A stretch of 37,872 bases of DNA from Nitrosopumilaceae archaeon (GTDB taxonomy: Archaea > Thermoproteota > Nitrososphaeria > Nitrososphaerales > Nitrosopumilaceae), in the NCBI GenBank assembly GCA_021296175.1, contig JAGWAX010000003.1, positions 1-37,872 of the forward strand, read 5' to 3'. Positions 8,216 through 15,747 of this stretch are shown here, in pieces. The notes under the pieces were generated by a model. The model saw only the letters and a list, made by a program, of their open reading frames with translations. It ran no database searches and was not told the origin of the DNA. Made by a program: the position numbers and the translations under genes. Within the stretch, counting starts at the first letter, position 1; each line of letters starts with the position of its first letter.

Positions 8216-9859
8216 TCAGGCTCCCTTACTCGGTACGCCGCCCGGCACGTTGCCGACCCCTTTTGCGCCGCCGTCCTTGCCACCGGCGCCCTCCTCGCCG
8301 TCGCCGCCCGAGTCCTGCGAGATTCCCTCGAGTCCCGAACTCATGAAGTCTTCCCTAAAGTGCTTTAGGTCCTCGCCTGCAATCACGTCCTCCTCGGGCG
8401 GCACATAGTCGCGCACGTCGTGCCTGGCCTTTCCCGGATACCGGTTCTGGGTCGCAAGGGCCACGGTGATGAACACCACGAACGAGACGACCGGCGGGAT
8501 CATGGTGTCCAGCCCCGCCCATTCCTCGGGCATGGTAAAGAAGAACGACAGCCGCAGGAACGACGCTATCAGGAGGGATGCGACGGCGGCAGGCATGTTT
8601 GCCTTCTTCCAGAACAGCCCCAAGGTGAGCGGGGCAAAGGCCCCCGCAAACATAATGTCAAAGGCCAGCACCAGGTAGACGCCGGGGTTGGGTACCAGGT
8701 ATCCCAGCGTGGTCCCCGCCACAATCATGGGAAATAGCGTGACCCGCGTCATCCACAACAGGCTCTGGTCGCTTGTGCCGGGCTTTCCAAGCCACCTCCT
8801 GCGTATTATCCTGTTTACGAGGTTGCGCGACACGACGCTTGATATGGCCAGCAGGCCCCCACTGGCAGTGGACATGGATGCGCCGATCACCCCCATGAGG
8901 ATGGCTGCGCCCACTGCAAAGGGCATGTGCAAGGTGCTGAGCAGCGGGAGCGCGAACCCGGGATCCGTGTCACCCGGCAGGTAGTAGAGCGCCACGATCC
9001 CAAGCATGCTGGTGGGCACGACGGTAAACAGTGTGAGGGCCCCGCCCATGTACGCGCCCCGCCTCGCCGTCCTCGGATCCTTTGAGGCAAACACGCGCTC
9101 CATAAAGTCCAATGCAATGATGTCGCCCAGCCCCAGCGCCAGTATGGCGCCCCAGTTTATCAGGGCCCCGTTCCCGATGTCAAACAGCCCCGACAGGTCC
9201 AGGAACTCGGGCGGCGCACTCGCGTATATGACAGCCCACGGGGCGTCTGCAAACCCCCCCGCAAAATACAGGAACCCGACCCAGAACGCGGCGATTGCAA
9301 GATACACCTGGAACAGGTTGGTGTACGCGGACGCAAACAGGCCGCCTGCGCAGGTATACGCAACCACCACCAAGGCCGAGAATAATATGCCCCAGAAAAA
9401 GTCAATCCCAAACACGATCTCCAGTATGAACCCGCTTGCGGCCAGGTTCCCCGCGACCAAGACGGTAAAGCTGATTATCATAAGTACGCTGGATATGCCC
9501 TCTGCCCCGTTGCCGTACCTCCTGTAGTAAAAGTCAGGCAGGGTTATCATCGACATCTTGTTGAGGGGTTTTGCGTAAAACGTGGCCGTGACCAGCAGGC
9601 ACACGCCCAGCCCTATGGGCACGACGGCCCCGGCCCAGAACCCAAACTCAAAGACCAGCGCCACGTTGCCAAGCGACGAGTTGCCGTCCACGGCCTGCGC
9701 GGCAAGCATCGTCCCGACCATGGCAAGCGGCAGGCTCTTGCCTGCAACAATCAGCCGCTTGCCGCTCTGCTTTATGAGCCGGCCTGACAGGACTCCCACT
9801 ACCAGTGTAAGCAGAATGAACAGTATGATCGCGGCCCCAAAGCCGTCTATCTCCACCAA
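8216..9859 (-). CDS. Sodium/solute symporter (SSS family)
   Basis: A 547-residue multi-spanning membrane protein of the SSS (SLC5-like) family with about 13 predicted membrane helices. The family pattern is seen in the N-terminal helix, the LPDFYYRRYG loop and the Ser/Thr-rich segment GASMSTASGGLLAISSVVSRN, typical of the sodium-2 site helix. It is not closely similar to the two DUR3-like symporters in this window. The substrate cannot be read from sequence; proline, pantothenate or another organic solute are possible. The C-terminal cytoplasmic tail is Gly/Asp/Lys-rich. A TATA box at 9883-9892 places transcription start near 9861. Translation then begins at TTG 9859 or GTG 9856 with almost no leader. 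Confidence 0.9.
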   Translation of the reverse strand: MVEIDGFGAAIILFILLTLVVGVLSGRLIKQSGKRLIVAGKSLPLAMVGTMLAAQAVDGNSSLGNVALVFEFGFWAGAVVPIGLGVCLLVTATFYAKPLNKMSMITLPDFYYRRYGNGAEGISSVLMIISFTVLVAGNLAASGFILEIVFGIDFFWGILFSALVVVAYTCAGGLFASAYTNLFQVYLAIAAFWVGFLYFAGGFADAPWAVIYASAPPEFLDLSGLFDIGNGALINWGAILALGLGDIIALDFMERVFASKDPRTARRGAYMGGALTLFTVVPTSMLGIVALYYLPGDTDPGFALPLLSTLHMPFAVGAAILMGVIGASMSTASGGLLAISSVVSRNLVNRIIRRRWLGKPGTSDQSLLWMTRVTLFPMIVAGTTLGYLVPNPGVYLVLAFDIMFAGAFAPLTLGLFWKKANMPAAVASLLIASFLRLSFFFTMPEEWAGLDTMIPPVVSFVVFITVALATQNRYPGKARHDVRDYVPPEEDVIAGEDLKHFREDFMSSGLEGISQDSGGDGEEGAGGKDGGAKGVGNVPGGVPSKGA

Positions 9860-9882
9860 CGCATCTGTTACGGACGCAGACC

Positions 9883-9892
9883 TATTAAATAT
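9883..9892 (-). promoter_or_regulatory. TATA box of the SSS symporter
   Basis: TATTTAATAG on the minus strand is centred about 27 nt before the TTG/GTG start of the symporter, within an AT-rich island at 9881-9990 in otherwise GC-rich DNA. Confidence 0.65.
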
Positions 9893-10089
9893 TGAAAATT
9901 GAATGTAAAGTACGTATTACGCATAAAATATGATGTGTATACTACAAATTTATGTATAAAACGTAGTAAAAACAAAAAAAGATGCATTATGTAAAGATGC
10001 AACAAGCGGTGGGGCGCCCCTGCAGAAAGGAATGCTGCAAAGGCGGCCCGTATAGAGGCAACGGCGGTGGGGCTGCGGCTCATGGCGTG

Positions 10090-10161
10090 CTCTCTCTTCC
10101 CCCTCCTCCGCCTACTCTCCTCTTCCTACTCTTCTCCTCCCCCTCTCCTTCCTACTCTCCT
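10090..10161. repeat. Pyrimidine (CT)-rich tract with direct repeats
   Basis: About 70 nt of almost pure C/T on the plus strand. CCTACTCTCCT occurs twice exactly 40 nt apart (10111 and 10151), with a variant copy starting at 10125. It lies in non-coding DNA between the symporter and the small membrane protein. Confidence 0.75.
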
Positions 10162-10269
10162 GCCGGTACATGCACGGCGCGCCATCGGGATCCCGCACCA
10201 GACTTAATACAATAAAATGTCCAAGTGCTGTTTCGAACCGGCCAGACATACGGCATCGCCACGAACTGC

Positions 10270-10276
10270 TTTTAAT
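10270..10276 (+). promoter_or_regulatory. TATA box of small membrane protein
   Basis: TTTTAAT is centred about 25 nt before an in-frame GTG at 10298, which fits a leaderless transcript. Confidence 0.55.
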
Positions 10277-10297
10277 CTACTAGTGCACATCTCGTCT

Positions 10298-10504
10298 GTG
10301 GACAAGCAGTTTGCGGCGGCAGTCATACTGATAATATTCGGTTTTGCCCTGACCCAGATGGGTGGTGGGGAGCAGGCGCAGGGCGGCGCAGACCAGAGCA
10401 TGCCGTTTCTGGCGGGACTTGGAGTCGGGACCGTCGCTATTGCATCGTTCTGGATAGTGATGCGGATCATATCAGACATCAAGAAGAACCGCGCGGGGCG
10501 GTGA
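10298..10504 (+). CDS. Small two-helix membrane protein
   Basis: A 68-residue protein beginning VDKQFAAAVILIIFGFAL. It has two predicted membrane helices (about residues 5-21 and 40-58) separated by a Gly/Gln-rich loop, and ends in a basic Lys/Lys/Asn/Arg tail that should lie in the cytoplasm. The frame is open back to an ATG at 10217, but that upstream part is Cys/Arg/Pro-rich. The TATA box at 10270-10276 would put transcription start at the GTG, so I choose the GTG. I do not recognise the family. It stands alone on the plus strand, upstream of another unrecognised gene. Confidence 0.6.
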   Translation: MDKQFAAAVILIIFGFALTQMGGGEQAQGGADQSMPFLAGLGVGTVAIASFWIVMRIISDIKKNRAGR

Positions 10505-10691
10505 CGGCAGGCGCGCCGACTGCAGGTGTTTACCGCGCTTGGCCGCACGCGTGCGCGGTGGAGGCGCAAGGTTTTGACGGCATGCACTAGAGTCGATTGA
10601 AGCTTTATACCCACAATTGCCAGGTGCAGGACGCGTCCAAGCATGAATTAAGCCGGCCGGAATGTACACTTTTGATGTATTCATAAAATAA

Positions 10692-10697
10692 TATAAG
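10692..10697 (+). promoter_or_regulatory. TATA box upstream of unrecognised gene
   Basis: TATAAG within an AT-rich stretch (10680-10697), about 25 nt before the ATG at 10719. A second AT-rich element at 10682-10689 would instead fit the ATG at 10710. Confidence 0.5.
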
Positions 10698-10709
10698 CGC
10701 CAGCACGGT

Positions 10710-11243
10710 ATGCACTGCATGCCCGGCAGCGGATATTCTACAATCGGCCTCAAGCCGAGCATACTGGCGCTCCTCACAAGCGTCACGGACACGTTTTATC
10801 CGGGAATGTTTTTGCCAAGCACCCTGATAATTCTGATGAACGAGGTGAGGCAGGGACGGTATACGGTAAAGATGCACGGCCACAGGCTCGACCTCTCAGG
10901 CAAGTACAACACGCTGACCATACGCAACGACATAAAGGAGTGGATTGACGGCCACCACGAGGAATCCATGGGGGAGTACGCGTCAAAATACCGCATAAAG
11001 TGCTACTCGCACTTTGTCAGCTACTTTCTTGCAAACCTGTTCGAGTCAAAGTTCGAGTCGCAGAACGGGGTCATACGGCTGCAGGAGTCGGACTTTGAGT
11101 GGCTTCACTCCGAGTACGAGTCGCACCGTGGCGCGGCCGCAGGGTCCGGGAACGGCCAGATGACCTTTGACAGGTTTGCCGATGTGTACGTAAACAACAT
11201 CCTGCAAAAGATGAGGACCGCAAAGGAGATCCTCTCTGCCTGA
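10710..11243 (+). CDS. Unrecognised soluble protein
   Basis: A protein of about 177 residues. ATG 10719 is an alternative start, giving 174 residues, and fits the nearer TATA element. After a mixed N-terminus it looks alpha-helical and charged, with several Trp, Tyr and Phe residues (IKEWIDGHHEE, FVSYFLANLFESKFES, DFEWLHSEYESH). A short Gly/Ala/Ser-rich linker precedes the last helix (FADVYVNNILQKM). There is no signal peptide, no clear membrane segment and no metal-binding cysteines. The composition suggests a real gene with a conserved fold, but I do not recognise the family. It ends convergently with the 84-residue gene. Confidence 0.65.
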   Translation: MHCMPGSGYSTIGLKPSILALLTSVTDTFYPGMFLPSTLIILMNEVRQGRYTVKMHGHRLDLSGKYNTLTIRNDIKEWIDGHHEESMGEYASKYRIKCYSHFVSYFLANLFESKFESQNGVIRLQESDFEWLHSEYESHRGAAAGSGNGQMTFDRFADVYVNNILQKMRTAKEILSA

Positions 11244-11247
11244 GCCG

Positions 11248-11502
11248 TCACAGCGGCGTCATGGTGTCGATCAGCCTGGCGTTTGTAACCTGGCAGTCCT
11301 TCTCCTGTATCTCGAGGTCCACGGTATACTTTAGCCCGTCACGCATAAAGTTCACCTGCACGTCCCACGCCACGCGCGGCCCCTTTTCAGGTATCTGAAA
11401 CGTCTCGTTGACCCTAAAGTCGGATATCGCGTCGCCGTACAGAGACGCGATGACGCGCCTGGACTCGCGCTCTATGTCCGCCGGCGTGCTTACCGCAACC
11501 AT
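11248..11502 (-). CDS. Unrecognised 84-residue protein
   Basis: A compact alpha/beta-looking protein. An N-terminal helix (ADIERESRRVIASLY) is followed by alternating strands (WDVQVNFMRDGLKYTVDLEIQ and TNARLIDTM regions). No Cys pair or membrane helix is visible. The pattern of one helix followed by an antiparallel sheet recalls small PepSY-like or ligand-binding domains, but this is not strong enough to name. CTTATAAC at 11524-11531 on the minus strand is about 26 nt before the ATG, giving a leaderless start and supporting a real gene. Confidence 0.65.
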   Translation of the reverse strand: MVAVSTPADIERESRRVIASLYGDAISDFRVNETFQIPEKGPRVAWDVQVNFMRDGLKYTVDLEIQEKDCQVTNARLIDTMTPL

Positions 11503-11523
11503 GCATGTGGTATGGCGTGGTAT

Positions 11524-11531
11524 GTTATAAG
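11524..11531 (-). promoter_or_regulatory. TATA box of the 84-residue gene
   Basis: CTTATAAC on the minus strand is centred about 25 nt before the ATG at 11502. Confidence 0.6.
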
Positions 11532-11649
11532 ATTTTTGTCACGGTGTTGTTGCAGATTACACACAACACTCTAGGGCCGGCTGCCTGCGTACAGTACGAA
11601 TTACCCGTCAGGCGGGCCCCGGATTGCGCGGGCGCGGGTTCCGCATTAA

Positions 11650-12912
11650 TTATGGCGGCAGCCAGCGGCCGCCCTTTCCTCTTTTGGCGGCTCTTTTTTG
11701 CGCCTTTGTGATTTTTTCCACAACCTTGTCCCGGTAGTGCTCGGCGGTGCGGTTGCCGGGATCAAGGGAGAGCGCCTTTTCGTACGACAGGAGGGCCTCG
11801 TCGTATCGCCCCAGCAGGTATAGCAGCTTTCCGCGATAACTGTGCGCGTACGCGTACTCCGGATCCGCGTCTATGGCCAAGTCGCAGTATTCAAGGGCCT
11901 CGGCGTGTCGCTTGCGGTGCTCCAAGATCCAGACCATGCTGCACAGGGCCTTGGGGTTCGAGGGGTCGGCGCGTATCGCGGCGTCACAAAAGAACACGGC
12001 CGCGGCATGCTGCTTTAGCGAGTGTAGCGCAATCCCCTTGCTGTACAGGGCCCTGACGTTTCTTGGATCATACTCGAGTATCCTGTCAAGGCACGCGACT
12101 GCCTTGCGGTACATGCCGGTCCGGTCATACAGGAAGCTCAGGTTGAGGTGGGCCTCGGTGCAGTGCGGGTCGATCCGTATGGCCTTCTCATAGAGCGGGA
12201 CCACGTCCTTTGAGGGGAGCCCCGCATAGTCTAGCGTCCAGCCCTTTGCCACGAGTGCGTCCGCGTTCTCCGGGTTCAGGCGCAGAGCCCTTGTGTACAT
12301 CTCCACCGCCTTCTCGTGCCTTTTCTGCCGTGACAGCGCCTTGCCCTGCTCGTACAGGGCGACGGACTGCCTGGCCTCGGCCTTCCTTGCGTCATCCAGG
12401 GCCGATATGGACTCGGCGTTCCTGTGCATCCGGCTCAGGACGCGGCTCCTGCAGTGGTGGGCCTGCACGTGGTCACCGCCGCTTCTCGATATTACCCCGT
12501 CAAGCATCGCAACCGCCTCGTCGTGATCCCCGAGTCCGCTCCTGCAGAGGGCCGAGTATGCCACGGCGTCGTCATACGTGGCGTCTATTGCAAGGATCCT
12601 CTCAAAGTTCACGAGGGCCTCCGCGTACCTGTGCTGCTTTTCGAGCGCAAGCCCCAGGCCCTGCAGGGCGTCTATGTTGGAGGGATCGGACTCGACTATC
12701 TCTGCATAGCAGCGTTCGGAGTCGCCGTACCTTCCCGTCTGGTAGTGTATGCCCGCAATGTGCATCAGGGCGGTCCCGTTGTGCGGGTTTATGCTCAAGG
12801 CCTTTGCGAACCTGGAGGTCGCCTTTGAGAGCTGCCCGTACCGCTCGCACCGGAGTCCCTCGTTTATGTGGCGCCACTCGTTTACGCCGCGCCCCTTTCC
12901 TGCAAATATCAC
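11650..12912 (-). CDS. Tetratricopeptide-repeat protein
   Basis: A 420-residue protein built almost wholly of about eleven TPR units of 34 residues. Each has the W/L-G-Y/A-A-P pattern, for example repeats ending in ALRLNPENADAL, AIRIDPHCTEAH and AISLDP-like turns. TPR arrays are protein-binding scaffolds, so the partner cannot be deduced. The C-terminus is Lys/Arg-rich. There is no signal peptide. The start is GTG at 12912, placed by a TTATAA box at 12937-12942. The gene is divergent from the ureohydrolase operon but has its own promoter, so a functional link is not implied. Confidence 0.88.
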   Translation of the reverse strand: MIFAGKGRGVNEWRHINEGLRCERYGQLSKATSRFAKALSINPHNGTALMHIAGIHYQTGRYGDSERCYAEIVESDPSNIDALQGLGLALEKQHRYAEALVNFERILAIDATYDDAVAYSALCRSGLGDHDEAVAMLDGVISRSGGDHVQAHHCRSRVLSRMHRNAESISALDDARKAEARQSVALYEQGKALSRQKRHEKAVEMYTRALRLNPENADALVAKGWTLDYAGLPSKDVVPLYEKAIRIDPHCTEAHLNLSFLYDRTGMYRKAVACLDRILEYDPRNVRALYSKGIALHSLKQHAAAVFFCDAAIRADPSNPKALCSMVWILEHRKRHAEALEYCDLAIDADPEYAYAHSYRGKLLYLLGRYDEALLSYEKALSLDPGNRTAEHYRDKVVEKITKAQKRAAKRGKGGRWLPP

Positions 12913-12936
12913 GTGCGAATTAGTAGACGTACGCGC

Positions 12937-12942
12937 TTATAA
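12937..12942 (-). promoter_or_regulatory. TATA box of the TPR gene
   Basis: TTATAA on the minus strand is centred about 27 nt before the GTG at 12912, consistent with a leaderless start. Confidence 0.6.
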
Positions 12943-13052
12943 CTTTGGATATTGCCGCGCGGGTGGGATGTGTACGGACGGCCGTCTATCATTATACGAT
13001 CCGGCGCCGTCTTGTCGGTGCCGCACCGCACATTCGTAGTTTACTTGGAATC

Positions 13053-13060
13053 TTTATTTA
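13053..13060 (+). promoter_or_regulatory. TATA box of the ureohydrolase operon
   Basis: TTTATTTA is centred about 32 nt before the ATG at 13089, giving a leader of a few nucleotides. Confidence 0.55.
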
Positions 13061-13088
13061 TCTACAATGCGTCACATGGTTGATTGCC

Positions 13089-14204
13089 ATGGGGATGGAG
13101 TTTTACGGTGACGATTACCGGGGGGCCGACGTCGCGCCGTTTGTGGGAATAAACACATTTCTGCACCTGCCCTGGATCAGAAGCCATGCCGAGCTGGTAG
13201 AGGCAAACCCCGACGTGGCGATAATAGGCGAGCCGTTTGACTTTGGTACCACGATACGGCCGGGCGCAAGATACGGCCCGCGGGCCCTGCGTGCCGCGTC
13301 CACCATACCGTCCCCGCCGTACGAGCGGTTCAACATAGAGACCGGGGCCGACCCGTTTGGCACGTTCAGAACCGTGGATTATGGCGACGTGCATGTCTCA
13401 CCGGGCGACGTGATAGAGTCACACAAGAGGATGACCGTAAAGGTCAAGGAGGTGCTCGAGCAAGACGGCATCCCGGTCATGCTCGGGGGGGACCACTCCA
13501 TAACGTATGCCAATGTAAGGGCATTTGCAAAAAAGTACAAGCGGATAGGCATGATACACTTTGACACGCACGCAGACTGCGCGCCGCAGGGCCTGACGGG
13601 CTACAAGTACGACCACGGGGCTCACATACGCCGCATAATGGAGATCGGGTGCATGAAGGGGCGCAACTACTCGCTTGTGGGACCGCGCGGATACTGGCCG
13701 GGGCCGGACCTTTACAAGTGGATGTCCGACCAGGACTTTCAATGGTTTACGATGCTCGACGTGGAGGAGATGGGAATAGACTATATCGCAAAGGAGATTG
13801 CGGACCGCGCAAACGACGGGACGGACGCAGTATACCTGAGCTGGGACATAGACTCGTTTGACCCCGCATACGCCCCCGGCACAGGGGAGCCGGAGCCCAA
13901 CGGACTGACATCCAGGGAGGGCATCCGCATGATCAGGCTGCTCTCGAAATCCTTTGACCCGGATCGCTTTGCGATGGATCTGGTGGAGGTCTCGCCGGCG
14001 TATGACGTCAGCGACAACAGCTCGTACAACGGCGGGATTACCTCGGGCCTTGGCCAGCGGCTGATAGTGGAGCTGCTAGCGGGACTCTCGCTTACAAAGA
14101 GGGGGCTTGAGGGCGGCAGCCCCGTCAGGCCGAGGGACTATCGTGGTACGGGCAACACGTACAACTTTGGAAACCCACGGGCGGAGATCCCTGATCGCGG
14201 TTGA
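13089..14204 (+). CDS. Ureohydrolase (arginase/agmatinase family)
   Basis: A 371-residue dinuclear-metal hydrolase of the arginase/agmatinase superfamily, which cleaves guanidino groups to release urea. All six metal ligands are present: His136 in GGDHS, Asp159, His161 and Asp163 in HFDTHADC, and Asp253 and Asp255 in SWDIDSFDP. The protein is about 60-70 residues longer than a typical agmatinase, at both ends. The substrate is unproven. Agmatine or arginine are the default guesses. The operon with a NicO nickel permease also raises a nickel-dependent guanidine hydrolase (GdmH-like) as an option. The frame is open upstream to 12945, but the TATA box at 13053-13060 and the family start favour ATG 13089. 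The stop overlaps the next gene by 4 nt (TTGA). Confidence 0.9.
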   Translation: MGMEFYGDDYRGADVAPFVGINTFLHLPWIRSHAELVEANPDVAIIGEPFDFGTTIRPGARYGPRALRAASTIPSPPYERFNIETGADPFGTFRTVDYGDVHVSPGDVIESHKRMTVKVKEVLEQDGIPVMLGGDHSITYANVRAFAKKYKRIGMIHFDTHADCAPQGLTGYKYDHGAHIRRIMEIGCMKGRNYSLVGPRGYWPGPDLYKWMSDQDFQWFTMLDVEEMGIDYIAKEIADRANDGTDAVYLSWDIDSFDPAYAPGTGEPEPNGLTSREGIRMIRLLSKSFDPDRFAMDLVEVSPAYDVSDNSSYNGGITSGLGQRLIVELLAGLSLTKRGLEGGSPVRPRDYRGTGNTYNFGNPRAEIPDRG

Positions 14205-14740
14205 CGCGTAATACACGCCGCCGCCCCCTGCAGTGCACCATACGGGTAACCGCGCGGGGAGCAGACAGGGACATGGGCCCGCTGACCAGGCGGTACGACA
14301 TTATGGACAGAAACGACGAGGAGATGCTTGCGGTGGCGGCCGATTCAATCCAGAACATGATCGCCGGCAACCGCAGAATAAACATTAACGACGTCATGCT
14401 GCTGTACGGGGCATGCGCGTACTCGTCTGCGGCGGCAGACCGGCAGGGCTCATGCATGTCTGCAATCGAGGAGTGGTTGCCGGACATGCTGTCTGACCAT
14501 CAGGTGATGATCGGCGTGCCGGACATGATCAAGCGCCTTGAGATCAGCATTACGGACAGGGCAGGAGGCGACGCGGTAAATGTTGTGATGCAGGATCCAA
14601 TCAGGCCCGCATCATATATGAAATGGGGATTGAGTCAGGGGCAATCAGCAGCATCAGCATCAGCATCGTTTAGCAACAGCAATGGCAGCGGCAGCAGTGG
14701 CGACATCAGCGGCAGGATGATCTCGGGAGATGTACCATGA
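14201..14740 (+). CDS. UreA-like protein (urease gamma homologue)
   Basis: A protein of 179 residues with the start at TTG 14201; ATG at 14273 or 14303 are alternatives. Residues about 35-135 align by eye with urease gamma subunit. The NRRININDVMLL segment matches the [14 protein letters not shown] segment of the window's own UreA. DHQVMIGVPDMIKRLEISIT matches the region containing [13 protein letters not shown], and VNVVMQDPI matches LVTVHDPI. It is much more divergent than the true ureA at 20842-21144 and has no ureB or ureC beside it. Instead it is locked by 4-nt overlaps between the ureohydrolase (TTGA) and the nickel permease (ATGA). A Ser/Ala/Gly/Asn-rich tail of about 40 residues, partly encoded by CAGCAT repeats, ends the protein. 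I infer a partner or accessory of the ureohydrolase; no function is established here. Confidence 0.75.
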   Translation: MTRNTRRRPLQCTIRVTARGADRDMGPLTRRYDIMDRNDEEMLAVAADSIQNMIAGNRRININDVMLLYGACAYSSAAADRQGSCMSAIEEWLPDMLSDHQVMIGVPDMIKRLEISITDRAGGDAVNVVMQDPIRPASYMKWGLSQGQSAASASASFSNSNGSGSSGDISGRMISGDVP

Positions 14741-15591
14741 CCGTGCTGGACGGGCTGCTTGCAGGCGCATACCACGTGCCGTACGCAGAGGCTCCCCTGC
14801 TTTTGCTGGGAGCCGGACTGCTGGTAGGACTGTATCATGCATTGGAGCCGGACCACGTAACCGCAATGTTGTCGTCTGTCAGGCGAGGGCAGAGGGGGGA
14901 AGAGAAACAGAGCAGGAGGATGGCAGGCATAACGGGCTCCATATCGGGCCTGCTATGGGGGTTCGGGCACGCGTCTAGCATATTTCTAGTGGCAGTGTTG
15001 GTCATCATACTGTCCGTAAACATCCCACGCGAACTGTTTGATATATTCGAGATGGGGGTGGGGGCGATGCTGATCCTGCTTGGCGTGTCGGCAATATGTG
15101 AGGGGGCCGGCGGCACAAAAAGGTGGATGCTGCCATTCCTGTCACGGCTTTGGGCCCACTCGCACGTCCATACGCACGAGGACGGAACGACGCACTCCCA
15201 TCCGCACAACCACGACGACAAACGCGAGGGGGGTGGCGGCAGTACGGGCCACTCGCACAGCCACGTCCCGTACGTCATAGGATGCGTGCACGGCCTGGCC
15301 GGAAGCGGGGGGCTGGTGATATTGGCCCTGTCGGCCATGCCGGACGCAATAGCGTCGTCCGCGGCCGATGCCGGGGCGCTACTGCCGTTGCCGCTATTAC
15401 TTGCGTCAGTGTTTGGCGCGGGGTCGACGATCGGCATGGTGCTGGTGGCAGGCGCCCTGTCACTGCTGTTTGCGGCATGCGGCAGCACCAACACCGCAAG
15501 GAGGGCAATTCGGTACGCGTCAGGGGGCGCCGCCATACTGTTTGGCGCATATATCATTGCAGGCGGCGCGGCCGCGGCGCTGGGAATATAG
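14737..15591 (+). CDS. Nickel/cobalt permease, NicO/UreH type
   Basis: A 284-residue polytopic membrane protein of the NicO/UreH group of nickel transporters. The signature HALEPDH at 34-40 gives the HX4DH pattern of the metal-selective helix. A central cytoplasmic loop (about residues 135-178) is packed with His and Asp (HSHVHTHEDG, HSHPHNHDD, HSHSH), typical of metal storage or sensing loops. It is followed by a second family block around GCVHGLAGSGGL. It overlaps the UreA-like gene by 4 nt (ATGA), so it belongs to the ureohydrolase operon. It is also the only nickel transporter visible near the urease genes, so it probably serves both enzymes. Confidence 0.9.
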   Translation: MTVLDGLLAGAYHVPYAEAPLLLLGAGLLVGLYHALEPDHVTAMLSSVRRGQRGEEKQSRRMAGITGSISGLLWGFGHASSIFLVAVLVIILSVNIPRELFDIFEMGVGAMLILLGVSAICEGAGGTKRWMLPFLSRLWAHSHVHTHEDGTTHSHPHNHDDKREGGGGSTGHSHSHVPYVIGCVHGLAGSGGLVILALSAMPDAIASSAADAGALLPLPLLLASVFGAGSTIGMVLVAGALSLLFAACGSTNTARRAIRYASGGAAILFGAYIIAGGAAAALGI

Positions 15592-15747
15592 CGGTGTCAG
15601 GGCAGGAAACAACAACCAAGAGCACGGCGGCGTACCGGTGCAAAAATAGTGCAGGATCGCCACAAGAGAACTGCGCCCGTCAGACCCGTCCGGTGGCGCC
15701 AGCGGCAACGTCTGCAGAAACCGGTCCCCGCGCCGGAACCAAGAGCA
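15592..15747. other. Short convergent spacer
   Basis: The 156 bp between the 3' ends of the nickel permease and the zinc-ribbon membrane protein show no gene and no clear hairpin or T-run. Confidence 0.5.

Larger units (their letters stand above)
9860..10297. other. Intergenic region with AT-rich island and pyrimidine tract
   Basis: This is 438 bp with no supported gene. The left part is an AT-rich island (about 9881-9990) with the symporter promoter and several TATA-like elements on both strands. The middle holds a C/T-rich tract (10090-10161). The right part contains the promoter of the small membrane protein. A plus-strand open frame at 9982-10215 translates to low-complexity Pro/Ser sequence and is not considered real. 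Confidence 0.6.

Noticed and set aside
9982-10215. Plus-strand open frame of 77 codons after an AT-rich island
   Set aside because: The translation is Pro/Ser/Leu low complexity from the pyrimidine tract and ends before a better-supported gene.
10201-10300. Possible tRNA because of a GGTTCGAA-like segment on the minus strand
   Set aside because: No acceptor, D or anticodon arms can be paired around it.
10204-10644. Minus-strand open frame opposite the small membrane protein
   Set aside because: Arg/Ala/Cys-rich shadow; the plus-strand frame has membrane helices and a well-spaced TATA box.
12945-13088. N-terminal extension of the ureohydrolase frame
   Set aside because: The segment lies largely upstream of the TATA box at 13053-13060 and is unlike the family, so ATG 13089 is preferred.
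14646-14710. Repeated CAGCAT units considered as a CRISPR-like array
   Set aside because: Units are 6 nt without spacers and lie in frame inside the UreA-like gene, so this is a microsatellite.
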